Shown here piece by piece: positions 24,319 through 35,254 of a stretch of DNA of 64,000 nucleotides. Source of the DNA: Rhizomucor pusillus (taxonomy: Eukaryota; Mucoromycota; Mucoromycetes; Mucorales; Lichtheimiaceae); contig FWWN02000524.1 in the NCBI GenBank assembly GCA_900175165.2, forward strand, positions 120,988 to 184,987, given 5' to 3'. Within the stretch, counting starts at the first letter, position 1. Each line of letters starts with the position of its first letter. Below the pieces are notes generated by a model. It searched no databases and was not told where the DNA came from. It worked only from the letters and a program-made list of their open reading frames with translations. Both the position numbers and the translations under genes were made by a program.

Positions 24319-25541
24319 TTATTCGATACGTAGGCATTGGACACGGTGCGTCAACAAGGACGTAGGGTAACCGGAGTTGATGGAAGCAGCGGCGGCAGCG
24401 GCAGCGGCGGCGGCCGTAGCGACCGAAGAAGCGGCAGAATAGACCGCAGTGGTCGGCGCTGTTACGTGGCGCGAAGAGGCTAGCGCCGACGAGGATGATG
24501 ACCAGCTGAGAACCGGTCGGCAGGAATAATCAGGCTGAATTGGGGGTGTATTGTAAAGAGGAGTCCGCGAACAGGAGTTGTTAACGGGAACGATCACAGG
24601 GCGCTGATGAGGGAAATGCTTCTGATGGTATGCAATAAATTCACTGTTGCTGGGAGGTGTGTAAAGTCGCTTGAAAGATCGCTGGAGCGGGGATGGAAAT
24701 GCCTCATCGTGCGATACTCGTTTTACGGCGTGGATCGCAGCTGATGCGTTGATGCTACTGGCAGTGGTAGTGGTAGTGGTAGTGATTGGGTTGTTATTGT
24801 TATTGTTACGGTTCAAGTTGTGAGGCATTGATGGGGATGTTGCCAGTGGCGGCAGCGATGTGCTCGATGGAAACAGTTTGATTCCTAAACGCGCTGGAGT
24901 CAAGACGGGACGCATGATTCTTGCAAGAGGCAGCCAGTTTTGAAGTTGAGCAACCCAGGCAAAGTAGCACTGGTCGTTGACGGCAATGTTGTGGTTGAGA
25001 GCGGTCAGGAATTCTCTTTCCATGATATTAAGTTCCTTTACTGGAATGTTGGAAACGTCAGACCATGTCTAAATACACAAAGAAGTGCACGGTGAGTACA
25101 AACATTATCATTATCACCATTATTATTATTACATCAGGGACCAACATGTCCATTCTCAAGTCCCAGACATACCTTATTTGTAAATGTATTATCGTCCAGG
25201 AACTTGTTGGCTAGAATCAACGCTGTCGTAAACAGACGCACTTCGCTGCCCATGTTGGCCTGAATGTTCGGGTATGCCGCGCGTAGCTGGAAAATGTAGT
25301 ATAACGCAAGCAGCACGCAAGCGCTCGAAATCTGTGTTGTTTTGATTACTCTTTGACAGAACGAAAAGAATGTTGCATGCCGCTGAGGATCAGCTGAAGA
25401 GTACGATTGCTGGACTGATCCTGTCCAAATGTTAGGTACGGCGAGAGCGCAAATGTTGGCGAGCTGGAACGGGTTCGTGAGCGTCAGAAGAACGAGCGAT
25501 GGCGGGTACGCTGCTGCTGCTCCGGAAGCGCCTCGCGACAT
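24319..25541 (-). CDS. Cyclin of the PHO80/PCL (Clg1-like) type
   Basis: Predicted 372-aa cyclin that would activate a Pho85/Cdk5-type kinase. Exons 25541..25173 and 25068..24319; intron 104 nt. The cyclin box spans about residues 40-175: YYIFQLRAAYP, then [24 protein letters not shown] with the family-typical KFLDD, and ELNIMEREFLTALNHNI. The remaining half is low complexity: an Asn run, an eight-Thr run, an Ala run and Ser/Pro-rich stretches, with a PLQRSFKRLYTPP element that could be a kinase site. Cyclins of this class in fungi link nutrient or polarity signals to the cell cycle; which role applies here is not known. It is divergent from the FERRY3 homologue. Confidence 0.88.
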
Positions 25542-26899
25542 GGTTTTTTAATGTGTATATGTTATGTATAAATATGAAACGTGGTTTTTTTTTGGTTGAG
25601 TAACGCTTTGGTCAGCACGCAGCGGTTTTTCTTTTTGTTGCTGTTGCTGTTGTTGTTTTTGTCCTTTATGCGCTGAGAGAAAGGATTAATAAGAAAAAAG
25701 AAGAGAAAGAGAGAGAGAGTAAAGCGGAGTGATGATGGGGGAGGAAGGTACTTTATATTTCAAAGGTGCCAAAAACGCAAATTGTGATCGGAGCGTTTTG
25801 GGCCATTGTTCTCTCTCTAAAAGCCAAATGTATCCGACATCGGATCCAGCTGTGGTTGCACCCCCTTCCCACATTTTTTGGATTCAAAACCGCGGTTCTT
25901 TGTGTCCCTTCCCCCCATCATCATCCTTCCTTCCATATCTCCCCCCAAACACACCCAATCAACTGCACATCTGCTCCCCCCAAATGCACTCATTTCCAAA
26001 CACAGCGACAACCATCCCTTCTGTGACAACACAGGCAGGCTTGGCTGCTGGCTGCTGCTGTGCTGCTGCCGTCGTTCGTTTGGCCCCAGTCCGGGAGTGC
26101 GGCCATGATTTCATTTGTGCGGGCTCCGGTCTCTTTTTGCCCGCCTGCAAAAAGTCTCAATCTTCTTTTTTTGGGCTCGGGAAAATTTTTTTGGTTTCTT
26201 TCCTTCCTTCTTTCTTGCTTTGCTTTGCTTTCTCTTTTCTTTGAGATCGGCTGCCTCTTCTTATCCCCCCAACATGGGCTCCCCCCCAAAAGCAGGACCC
26301 TTTGGCGTGCGTAGTGTCCGTCGGCTGCACAACCAAATCTTTCGTGTGTATGTGATTGATGGATTCCCTTCTTTTTCCTTTTTCTCTTACTCACACTTTC
26401 TTCAAAGATCCGTCTCTGCTGGGGGTCCGTAATGAAATTGAAGGGGAGCCCTGTCTGAAACCGACCATCCCCATTCCCTGCTGCGCGTGTGTGTGCAGCA
26501 GCTCAAAAACTGATACATGCTTTATGGGTTTATCTTTGCCATTTTGCATTTATTCTCTTCTTGTTTCTTTTCTTTCCTGCCTACCTGCCTGCTTGCCCTT
26601 GCACTAGGCAGGGGAGCACACCAGTTGCTTCGTGATCGGGGTTCTGGTAGGAGTAGTGTGCCGGAAGATCTCTCAACCCTTCTCTTGTCTCTTTTACCAC
26701 TAAAGTGATTTTCTTTTCGTCTCCTCTGCTTACCCAAACGCTTGCTGTTCTTGACATGCTTTAAACTCCGAATGTGAGCCCACCTGGCATCTGCTTAGCT
26801 TTGGCCGATCCTTCCTCCTTCACCCTTTACCTCCCGCTACAGCAGGACTACTATCACTACTACTTTTAACTGTATCCATAATTTCTTTTTGGTTTCCTT
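25542..26899. other. Divergent promoter region, cyclin / FERRY3 homologue
   Basis: 1358 bp between two divergent start codons. On the plus strand it is strongly pyrimidine-rich (CCCC and CTTT tracts, about 25860-26620) with a TTG/CTG triplet repeat at 25632-25660. Overlapping open frames on both strands are consequences of low stop density in this composition. No gene supported. Confidence 0.6.
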
Positions 26900-29698
26900 A
26901 TGTATTCACCTGTGCAAGCGGAGGCCACGGTGCACTTGGCTGACCATACTCCTCCGCTGCACGTTCAAGTGCCTCAGGGCCAGCACTTGGACCACGTCGT
27001 CGCCAATCTCGTGCAGCAGCGTGCCATTCCTCCATACTTGGCCTCCAACGTCGAATCCGCGCTCGCCGTTGCCCTTTCTGAAAAATGCCGACTCGCCCTA
27101 CACGGCAATTCGCTGAGTAGCTCTGACAATCGTCGTCGTCAGCTCTTGAACCAATACCGCCAACATATACGGCAATACCATATAAAGCCAGAGGAGGTTA
27201 GAGCTTCAAGAAAACAAAAAGGCGAATAAAATAGAGCGTGGGGTGGGGAAAGGAAGACGTACATTCGTCATCAAAGATAATTGTGTATGTGAGAGAAGAA
27301 GAATGGCAATGGTTGACGCATTGCTTTCTTTTTTATTTACAGGATATCTTTCCGCGTGCGTACCACACACTCGTGCATTGTCCGATAGAAGACATCTTTG
27401 ATACCCTGCTTGGACTCGAACAAGATTACGCTTCGCTGATTCAAGAACGTTACGCCCAATGTGAGCATGAACTAGAGGAAATCCAAGCGCGGTAATAATA
27501 ATATACGCTGTCTATATACACCTGAATTGTCCGAAACCTAAACATCATCTATCATCAGGCACAATCGAGAAATAGAGTCATCGCCTGGCTCTCCACAAAT
27601 GAACATGACGCATTTGTTTGCCCGTCACGTAGAAGAAATGGAAGTGTTCCAGGCGACGTGGGCCTCCGATATCTTGCAAATCCAGCAGACCCAACGACGC
27701 GAGTACCGATTATTCGTCGTCGAACTGTACCGCGAATACCAGGCGCGACTTGCTGCGTTGATGGACGATGGAACGGGAGGAGGAGGAAGTCTCAGTCTGA
27801 ACGAAGCCGAACGTAAACTCGATGGAAAGGATATGATCAAAGTTGCAGCTGAAAGAGTGCGGAAAGCTTCTCCATCGTCGCCGGGAGACGCAGACGGTGG
27901 CGATAACAACAGTGGCAGCCACGATAATAGTTTATCGAAAAGCAGGGACCGTCAGAACTCTTCGGCAAGTCTCGGCACTGCATCCTTGCTGTCATCCTCT
28001 TCGTCCTTACCGAACGATCTTCAAGCGTCGTCATCCATGACCCGTTCCTTGTCGAAATCAGACGCTGCAGATAAAAAACAACAGTGTTCACCGGTGATCC
28101 GAGATATTCAGGAAATGGGGTTCACAGCCGAGCAGGCGGAAACTGCGCTCCTGCTCTCGAATAACAACATGGAACAGGCTGTCATGCTGCTTATCGAGGA
28201 TATCAGCAAAGTCAATAATGCAGTAGAAAGCAGCAGTAACAGTAGACGTCATTCAAACAGCAGCGGTGCACCTTTCCGTCGATCGTCCTCTGTCGGACAA
28301 CAACAACAACAGCAACAAAAAGGTTCTCCGGCGCATTCTCGAACAGGTTCGTTTCATGAACTGTACAGCAGCAGTGGCGGCAGCGGGTCGCGGCGTCAGT
28401 CGCTCCAACGAAACTCGCTTCCATCTAACCGCTCCACCAAAGGATGGAGCCCAATTTCGTTCTTGCAGCAGCAGAAACAAGTGATGGAGAACACTAACCT
28501 TAGTTCTGTGCGGAAACTGGGTGGATGGCTCGGACGTGCCATGGAAAATCTAGGCATCGAACATGATGAGAGGTAGATAAAACCAACGAGCATATATTTT
28601 TTCTTTGCATCATCTGATCAAAAGGATTTAAAAAAAAGCCTTGGACCTTCATCCACTGCAACGGCGGCATTCTCACATTCGAACGCACAGCAGCAACCGG
28701 TAGAATCCTTCACTATCACGCTTGGCACAGCCCAGGTCAAATCAACGCACAACCTGCGCCTAGTTGTTGTTGATTCAGCCACGGATATCTTCAATCCTCC
28801 GTACGACCCCAGCCGCGAGATGGCGTACAAGGCTCAGACTGCCACCAAATTGTACACGAGCCACCTTAGTGCAATGGTGGTGCTTGTCGATCAAAAGGAG
28901 CTCCAGAGAAGCCAGGATTTCGGCTGGCGGCAGTACAGATCCGGCAAGGGGAGCAACAAGGCCCTGTTTGAACGGTGCCAGCACTCGACAGAGTTCCACT
29001 TTCCAGATATCGAGTCACAGCTCACATTGATTGAACAAGACTTTGCATCGCGCAGCGACGGGTTGCAAGAAGGCAGTTTCTTTGTAACGAGACACTCAAA
29101 TCTACCCCTGACGCAGGTCGTCTTTCATCTTATCATTGACAGCGAAGGTATGTGTATAAATATATATATATAGTTAGTAGGCATCGTGCTCTAACAAATT
29201 TAAAACGTAGCCGTAGCATCAGGTGTCGAGCTGTCAAATCGACATCCTCTCATCATCGGTCTTCGCAATATTCTCGGACTCGTTGCTCGCTACGATATCT
29301 CATCACTCTCGATACCTTTGCTCTTACTACCAGATCCATATCTTGATCAGCCTGTGTATTCAGACCAGCAGCAGCTGGCGTGGCTGCAAAAGAGAGGCGA
29401 AGTTGTCATGAAGTGCGTCAAGGGATTTTTGAGTTCACGAAGCGGCAAAAGACTGCACGCGGAAGCCGGAGATCGCGCAGAAGCTGTGCTGGGAGCTGGT
29501 GGAGGATTGCGCACAGTCGAGTTTTTGTTGCCGAACAAGAGCACCGTGTACGGCAGCGGTAGCAGCGTCGCTGCAGTCACCACCAACGTGATAGAATCAT
29601 CCTTGTCATCTTCTAGTAGTTCTATGCAGCAACAGCAAATCGTAGAAAATGCATTTCAACAGTTCCGTACATTGCTTGTCAATATTTGGCCAGGATAA
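26900..29698 (+). CDS. FERRY3: FERRY3/C12orf4 homologue with inserted UBA domain
   Basis: Predicted 818-aa protein. Exons: 26900..27196, 27343..27491, 27559..28572, 28639..29147, 29211..29698. The N-terminal core (about 1-245) and C-terminal core (508-818) match human C12orf4, subunit 3 of the Rab5-effector FERRY complex that carries mRNAs on early endosomes. Matching blocks include AYHTLVHCP, VESFTITLGTAQVKSTHNLRL, TEFHFPDIESQL, FFVTRHSNLP, PLIIGLRNIL and VVMKCVKGF. Between them is an insert of about 260 residues, Ser-rich and low complexity, that includes a UBA-like three-helix segment (about 328-364, IQEMGFTAEQAETALLLSNN). The human protein is about 550 aa and has no such insert. The acceptor at 28638 (AAAAAAAG) is unusual but is the only one preserving the frame. 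Confidence is good for family, moderate for UBA function. Confidence 0.85.
28094..28206 (+). other. UBA-like domain inside the FERRY3 homologue
   Basis: Residues about 328-364 read I-R-D-I-Q-E-MGF-T-x-E-Q-A-ETALLLSNNNMEQAVMLLIED. This has the UBA hallmarks: MGF loop, Glu/Gln-Ala helix 2, a loop where NN replaces the common GN, and a hydrophobic helix 3. It suggests ubiquitin binding, as known for UBA domains; binding by this copy is inference. Confidence 0.75.
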
Positions 29699-29730
29699 TT
29701 TTTTTTGAAAGAAAAAGAAAATAGAGATCT

Positions 29731-30850
29731 TTAAAGATTGTTGTTATCACTAAACAACATTTCTATCGCTGCATTCACGTTGCCGCCCGTAGCCTGCAAT
29801 GCACGAATGTTCTTTGCCGCGTCCCAAAATCCCATCTCGTTCAGCTGCTGCAACTGTACTTGGTATCGTTCTTCAGGCGGTCGGTTATCGACGGGCGCAG
29901 CGGCGGCGCCTGGCATGCCAAACAGTGCGGCCATACGTTGTTGCAATTGAGGATCCATGGGAGGCACATTGCCAAATGCGGCGAATGGATTTGCTGCTGG
30001 CTGTTGTTGCTGTGGTTGTTGATGCTGCTGTTGTGTATTTTGAGGCGATGGCATGCCACCACCCATCATGCCCATACCTTGCATAGCCGAGGCCATGGTC
30101 GCCATTTGCCGAATGACGTCTGGGTTCGAGAGCATTTGCCGAAACTCGGGCGACTGCATCATGTTTCTAATTTCAGGGCCCATAGATGACAAGTGTGGAT
30201 TATTGTTGATAATGGAATCGAGCACCGCTGGATTCTGCAGAACGCTCGACATGTACTGTGCAAACATTGGGTTCTGTAGCATTTGGTTCATAAGTGTAGG
30301 ATCAGGCGCGCCAAAACTGTTGCCCATGGCACCTGCGCCGAAACCAGTGCCAAACATGCCAAACGGATTCGCTGCCGTGCCATCGTTTCCTGCTCCAAAG
30401 GCTGCAAATGGATTGAATGCCGGTTGTTGTTGTTGCTGCTGCTGTGGTGCTGTTGTTTGAGGCGACGAAGCTGCTGCTGGCTGTTGTTGTTGCTGTTGAG
30501 GTTGGGACGACGCGGATGAACCTGTTGCATTATGCATATTAGATTCCCTATTATTCTTTGTTCCCTTCCTTTCTCGTATCGTTCTTCCTCCTACCTGCTG
30601 ATTTGTTGCCGCCGGGCGCTGAACCTTTGACCATGTGTACAGTGCTCTCATTGGATATCTTACAGTCTGCAATGGTATCGTGATCTTTGAGAACACGTCC
30701 AGAGTAGATCAGACGTTGCCGCTCTGCTGGCACATCTGTTTGCTCTGCAATCGCGTTTTTGAGATCCAGGACAGTCTTGGACGTCTCCAGCGTTACAGAG
30801 AATTTCTTGTCACTGGAAGGTTTAATGTTGATTGTGATGCTGCTGGACAT
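29731..30850 (-). CDS. DSK2: Ubiquilin/Dsk2 (UBL-UBA proteasome shuttle)
   Basis: Predicted 348-aa shuttle factor that brings ubiquitylated proteins to the proteasome. Exons 30850..30595 and 30521..29731; the 73-nt intron has a CTAAT branch site. Domain order: N-terminal UBL (about 5-76, LKDHDTIADCKISNESTVHMVKG), Gln/Ala-rich linker, an STI1-like region (NPMFAQYMSSVLQNPAVLDSI, about 165-215), Met/Gln-rich linker, and a C-terminal UBA (about 305-345, LNEMGFWDAAKNIRALQATG). This is the ubiquilin layout at about the length of yeast Dsk2 (373 aa). Its stop lies 32 bp from the stop of the convergent FERRY3 homologue, so the two transcripts very probably overlap. Confidence 0.95.
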
Positions 30851-31151
30851 TGTGGAAACGCACGGAAGGAGGAAGAAACCCTGTACGGGGTAGCAGCAGC
30901 CAATTTTGAGTTTAAGGGCAGCAGCAGGCAGCCCCACTGATGATGCGCGCTGACGACGTTGCCCTGTTATGGCAAACGCGTGTCGGAGGAAGGAAGAGAA
31001 AACAAGTATATTGACTATGCAATAGAAAAGACATAAATGGGTGCGAGGGAAAATGTATAGATAAATGTGTGTGAGCGTGTGTATATATGTTGCACTTGCA
31101 TGCATGTGGGTGTGCGAGAGAGAGAGAGAGAAAAATATAATGGCAGTAACT
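30851..31151. other. Intergenic: Dsk2 upstream region
   Basis: 301 bp between RPA34 and Dsk2 on the minus strand, with a GA run near 31119. Nothing else seen. Confidence 0.5.
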
Positions 31152-32132
31152 CTAATCTTTGCTTTCCTTCTTCTTCTTTTTCTTGGAAGTCTTGTCTCCA
31201 TCATCGCTTTCTTTCCGTCTCTTTTTGCTCTTTTTCTCGCCATCTTCTTGCTTCACGGCTTTGGTGGCAGTTTCTTGCGGCTTTTGTTCTTCTTGCTTGG
31301 GAGCACCTATGATCCACAGGTGAGTTTTCCTCCATTTGCTACAAATTTCTTATTCTCGATCTTTACGTGTATCAAAACCATAAGGCTTGAATCTCATCTT
31401 GAGTCCTTCAGGCTGTTGCCGCTTCTCCAAAGGTCTGTCGCGGATTTCCTTTGCAATCTCGGTCGAGTCGGGAATGTCAACGACCTGGTTGACGATCAAT
31501 CGATGTGCAAACTCCTTGGTTGCTATATCGTGTGTGTAAGCAACAAACAAAAAGGTATACTAGGAGCGCGCGATCCATCAGCTTTTTACCTTGTCCGAGC
31601 TTTCCATCCTTTTGAGGTAACAGACATGTCAGACCCGCCATTTCATGCCCACTCACTCCTGCATCGTCGCCGTCGTCGTTGTTATTGTCGTTACCGCCTT
31701 TGTTCTCCGGCACGCGGAAGAACTCATACTTGTCCTTGCCGACATTGATCTTTCCAAGCGCTTTCTTGCCAGAATCTGCTGAAGGAACTTGAAGTTTGGC
31801 GTCTGCGAGCTTGTCGACAGGGAACTAATATATATCCACAGTTTATACATTTAATATCTCAGCCGTTCCCTCAGTCGACAATATGCTTACGTTGTCAGGT
31901 ACTCGAATAAGCCAAAGTTCCTTGTCGTCGTCGTTCTTTAGGCTGTCCAGGTCGAGCGGGGACTTGCCATTTGGCGAGAAGGCTTCAAAAGTTTCTGGTA
32001 TCCTAAAATCTCATTCAAATCAATGAACAATGTCCCTAGTCATGCTCCGGAATGGATCGCCCAATTCCGTGTGCACTTGTACACATACAGTGACAGATCA
32101 ATGTATCTTTGCGTTGTAGCCTCGGCGCTCAT
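31152..32132 (-). CDS. RPA34: RNA polymerase I subunit RPA34 (A34.5/PAF49)
   Basis: Predicted 233-aa subunit of RNA polymerase I that pairs with A49 and aids elongation of rRNA transcripts. Exons: 32132..32089, 32002..31891, 31824..31590, 31522..31367, 31306..31152. Diagnostic pieces are LIPETFEAFSP, KELWLIRVPDNFPVDKL (compare VWLIKFPSNVDISKL in yeast), the dimerisation strands, then QPEGLKMRFKPYGFD (yeast VEGLKLEHFATGYD) and a Lys-rich tail (KKKKKKESKD). Length equals yeast Rpa34 (233 aa). The short first exon (MSAEATTQRYIDLSL) was chosen because its phase fits and is less certain; the rest is solid. Confidence 0.82.
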
Positions 32133-33503
32133 TGCGTGCGCTATGCGTATATATCGTGCCAGAAAAAATATGTTGCTGCTGCTCCAAACTGAGATTTTTG
32201 ACAGCAGCCGGAAAGTCCGAGTCACACCCAAAAGAAAAAGACTTCCTTGACCTGCTAGAAAAGGTGGGCATTTTTTTGTTGATCGCTCAAGCTATTATAG
32301 CATCCTCGTCTCTGTGCCAACAACCTCTGGCAGCAGCAATAGCAATTGTTCTATTAGAAAAAAAGTACATGCTAGCTTGTAAATGGTTCCTGTAAGGTCA
32401 GTGACAAGTGGTGGTTGCTACCGAACTCGGTGGTATTTAGATCCTGTTAGTACAGGGCCAGACGAAGACTGCTCGCTGTTTAATTTAGCAATGTATTCAG
32501 GAGCAATCTGTGGACTGCAAGCATAACTCTAATTTGCAAGATGAATCACATTGATGGTTCCTGGTCGTCTGGGTAGGGTGACAGAACACGTTGTGGCAAC
32601 AAAGCTGCAATGTATGTATTCACATTTTCGTACCAACCCGGTGGTCACACGCACTGTTGCTAATGGTATATGTTTGTTACATCTTGCTGGCAGCAGCAGC
32701 AGCAGAGGCATCGGCTGCTGTCGCTGTGCAACAATCCCCCCAAAAAACCTTTTTTTTTCCCTCTCTCTCTCCTCCTCCTTCTTGTTGTTGTGTAAAAAGG
32801 TACCATTTTGGGCCACCTGTCCGTAAAACGATGACGGCCCCCCATCCGGGGTCACACGATGATGTATCGTCATACTACACTGCTCGCTGCGACTTCGATG
32901 TTTCAAGTACACGCCCGGTCTTGCTACATCGAGATTTCTTTTCCTTTTTTCTATTTTCTGGTTGCATATTTGACAGATGCGGGACAAAATGCCAACTTGA
33001 GCAATTTCCACCACCGCCGACGCTACTTCCTATCTATGCTTTTGCCCATTTAGATAATTTGTGATCACATCAACGTATTCTGTGTTTCCATGTCGGTGTA
33101 GATTACGGATTGATGAGCACCACCCAGCCCACGGACATGACCACAATATGGTATAAATTGAGCGTTTTTTCCCGCTTTGTTCTCTGTGCTCAAAGGTGAT
33201 TCAATTGTGTTTGTCTCCTTGGACCGGTGTTCTTTTCGAGTACCTCCAAGTGGAAAATCCTCTGGAGCAAGTGCGCGATCCGACAAGAATCCAGCGGGCT
33301 CTCCTAACCGCGGACGCTGACGTACTAATATATTCGTATTCTACAATGCAGCTCACTCCCTGACAGCCAGGTATTCCGAATTAATAACTCAAAGTAACAG
33401 AAAACAGGATCAAGGGAAAATGGGATAAAAAAAGAAAAGAGAAAAAAGAACAGTATTATTACATTTTGTTTTGTTGCTAGCTTTGAAACAAGAGAGAGGA
33501 TTT
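32133..33503. other. Intergenic: RPA34 upstream to SH3 protein 3' flank
   Basis: 1371 bp with a (GCA)n run at 32689-32706 and poly-C/poly-T tracts near 32730-32760. Overlapping open frames on both strands resemble nothing known. Confidence 0.55.
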
Positions 33504-35254
33504 TCAATGCAGTTCAATCTCATCCTGAAGTTGATGCTGTTTCCGCTGTTCCAGGTTTCTAGGAGATCGCACTACAGCGCTTGATAAAGGCGTGACGTCA
33601 AAGAATGGTGTATTTAAGGTAGGCGATGTAGGACTGTCAGCTTCATGATATCCATACGTCGTCCTTATGCTTGCTGTCCGTTTGGGTATGCTGCTGTGAT
33701 GTGTCAGGGCGGTTGATTTATGCTGCGGCAATGTCACAGACCGTCTTAAACTTTCACGGATATGGTCCAGGTTCAACCGTGGCGGTGTCGGTGCGCGCGA
33801 TCCATGGTAGCTTGGCGTTTCAGCAGGAGCATGCCACGCTGCTGCTGCACCACCGTTTTGCTGTTGGTCCTGCTCTTGCTCTTCCTCAACCAGTGTTTTC
33901 GAAGATCCATCTGCCAACATGCCTTCCAACACGTCCTGCGGCACGGGTGCTACACAAACCGTAGGAAACGCTCCCTTGTGTCCAGTCATCACATTGAAGC
34001 CCAACGCCCAACCGTCGTCAAACTGTACTGCTAAGCAGATAATATCGCCAACATGCAGTGCGAGCTCATCTCCCATCTGCGGCGGATAAGGATGAATGGC
34101 CATGTACAGGTCTTCAGGTTTTGGTTGCAAGGACTCGGGAATATCAGGTTCTTGTCTAATTGAGGTATCTTGGTCGTGTACCGGAGTAGCATCGTTGAGT
34201 GAAGTTGTCACAATTGGCGGAGGTGGAGGTGGCGGTAGAGTGGATTGTTGTGGAGGGTTAGTGGTGCTCGTGCTAAGATTGCGCTGATGATTGGAAACCA
34301 ATGATCCTCTACTGCTATTTGCTGCTCGATTAAAGAGTCCGTTCGTCTGATAGTAATCGTCTCTTGGTGGAACATAGGTTGTAAATTTAAAGTTATCGTT
34401 CCGTACTCGTTTCCGTCGTGCGCAAAAGAAAAATGCTGCTAATGCAATCAACGCTGCTCCAATTAAGCATCCAATGACGATTCCTGCTATTGCCGAGCCT
34501 GACAGTTGATGGCAAGAGACATTGCTGCAGCACGAATCTGTTCCGTTACTGCTACAGTATTTGCATGCCATTTCAAGATCGTCCTGAAACCCTTCACAAC
34601 TTTATCTTTAGCATGCTTCGGGATTAAAGGAATCAAAACAGGGTGAACCATACCACAATTGTCTGGCTCGTTGGCCATTCCTTGTATGCAGCCTTCGCTC
34701 GCAGTCCCGTTATATCCTTGCCAATTGGCACACTGCGTCGCCAAGTTCGCCATCCCATTGTCGCGCTGTGAGGAGTTCGGGCACTTTGACGAGTCGCTGG
34801 TGATCTGGGTGACACTGACAAGCCAGTCGTTGCAAGTAGTCTGGCAGAGGGGGGCTGGAGCTATATTGTTTTGGTAATTGCACGGTAATGAACTGGCTGT
34901 ATCTTGCACAAGGCCAGCGCATAACCGGCTCAGCGAATAACGTGCGTAAGGCGTACTGGAATCGTTTGAATAGCCTGTGCAGCCGAGCGCGTCCAAGTAA
35001 TCGCTTGACGAGAACGCGTATGCTTTGAGGCTTGAGTCGAATGAAGAAATGTCGGTAACATTAGCGAGGTACGGGTATCGAGTTGCTAATCCAGCCAGAC
35101 CAATGTAGTAGTTCTGGAAAGCTGGACATGCTGTTGAAGATTCAAGAGAAAGGCAGTCAACTTGCTGAGCTCGGGATGGCCGAGCATTCGAGGATGCAAG
35201 TATAGCCAAGGTAACAAGCGTGGCTGTGGAGGGAATGACCTTGCTTTTCGGCAT
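33504..35254 (-). CDS. Single-pass membrane protein with Cys-rich ectodomain and cytosolic SH3 domain
   Basis: Predicted 562-aa type-I membrane protein. Exons 35254..34654 and 34591..33504. An N-terminal signal peptide (through about residue 29) precedes a Cys-rich, N-glycosylation-rich ectodomain (30-225, with CPAFQNYYIGLA, the pair NCGFQDD and a CCSNVSC end). A transmembrane helix (about 231-255, IAGIVIGCLIGAALIALAAFFF) is followed by a basic stop-transfer, a linker with a seven-residue Pro run, and one SH3 domain (about 360-415: MAIHPYPPQMGDELALHVGD...GWALGFNVMTGHKGAFP). The C-terminus is Ser/Thr/Arg-rich. The layout recalls fungal surface sensors such as Sho1 or Wsc proteins, but the ectodomain differs. 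Role in wall or stress signalling is inference. Confidence 0.85.

Noticed and set aside
25729..26432. Several overlapping frames on both strands
   Set aside because: The region is pyrimidine-rich with few stops on either strand. Composition explains the frames.
30551..31243. 230-codon minus-strand frame bridging Dsk2 and RPA34
   Set aside because: It reads the RPA34 Lys-rich tail in a shifted frame and then enters the Dsk2 first exon. Both parts are explained by the spliced genes.
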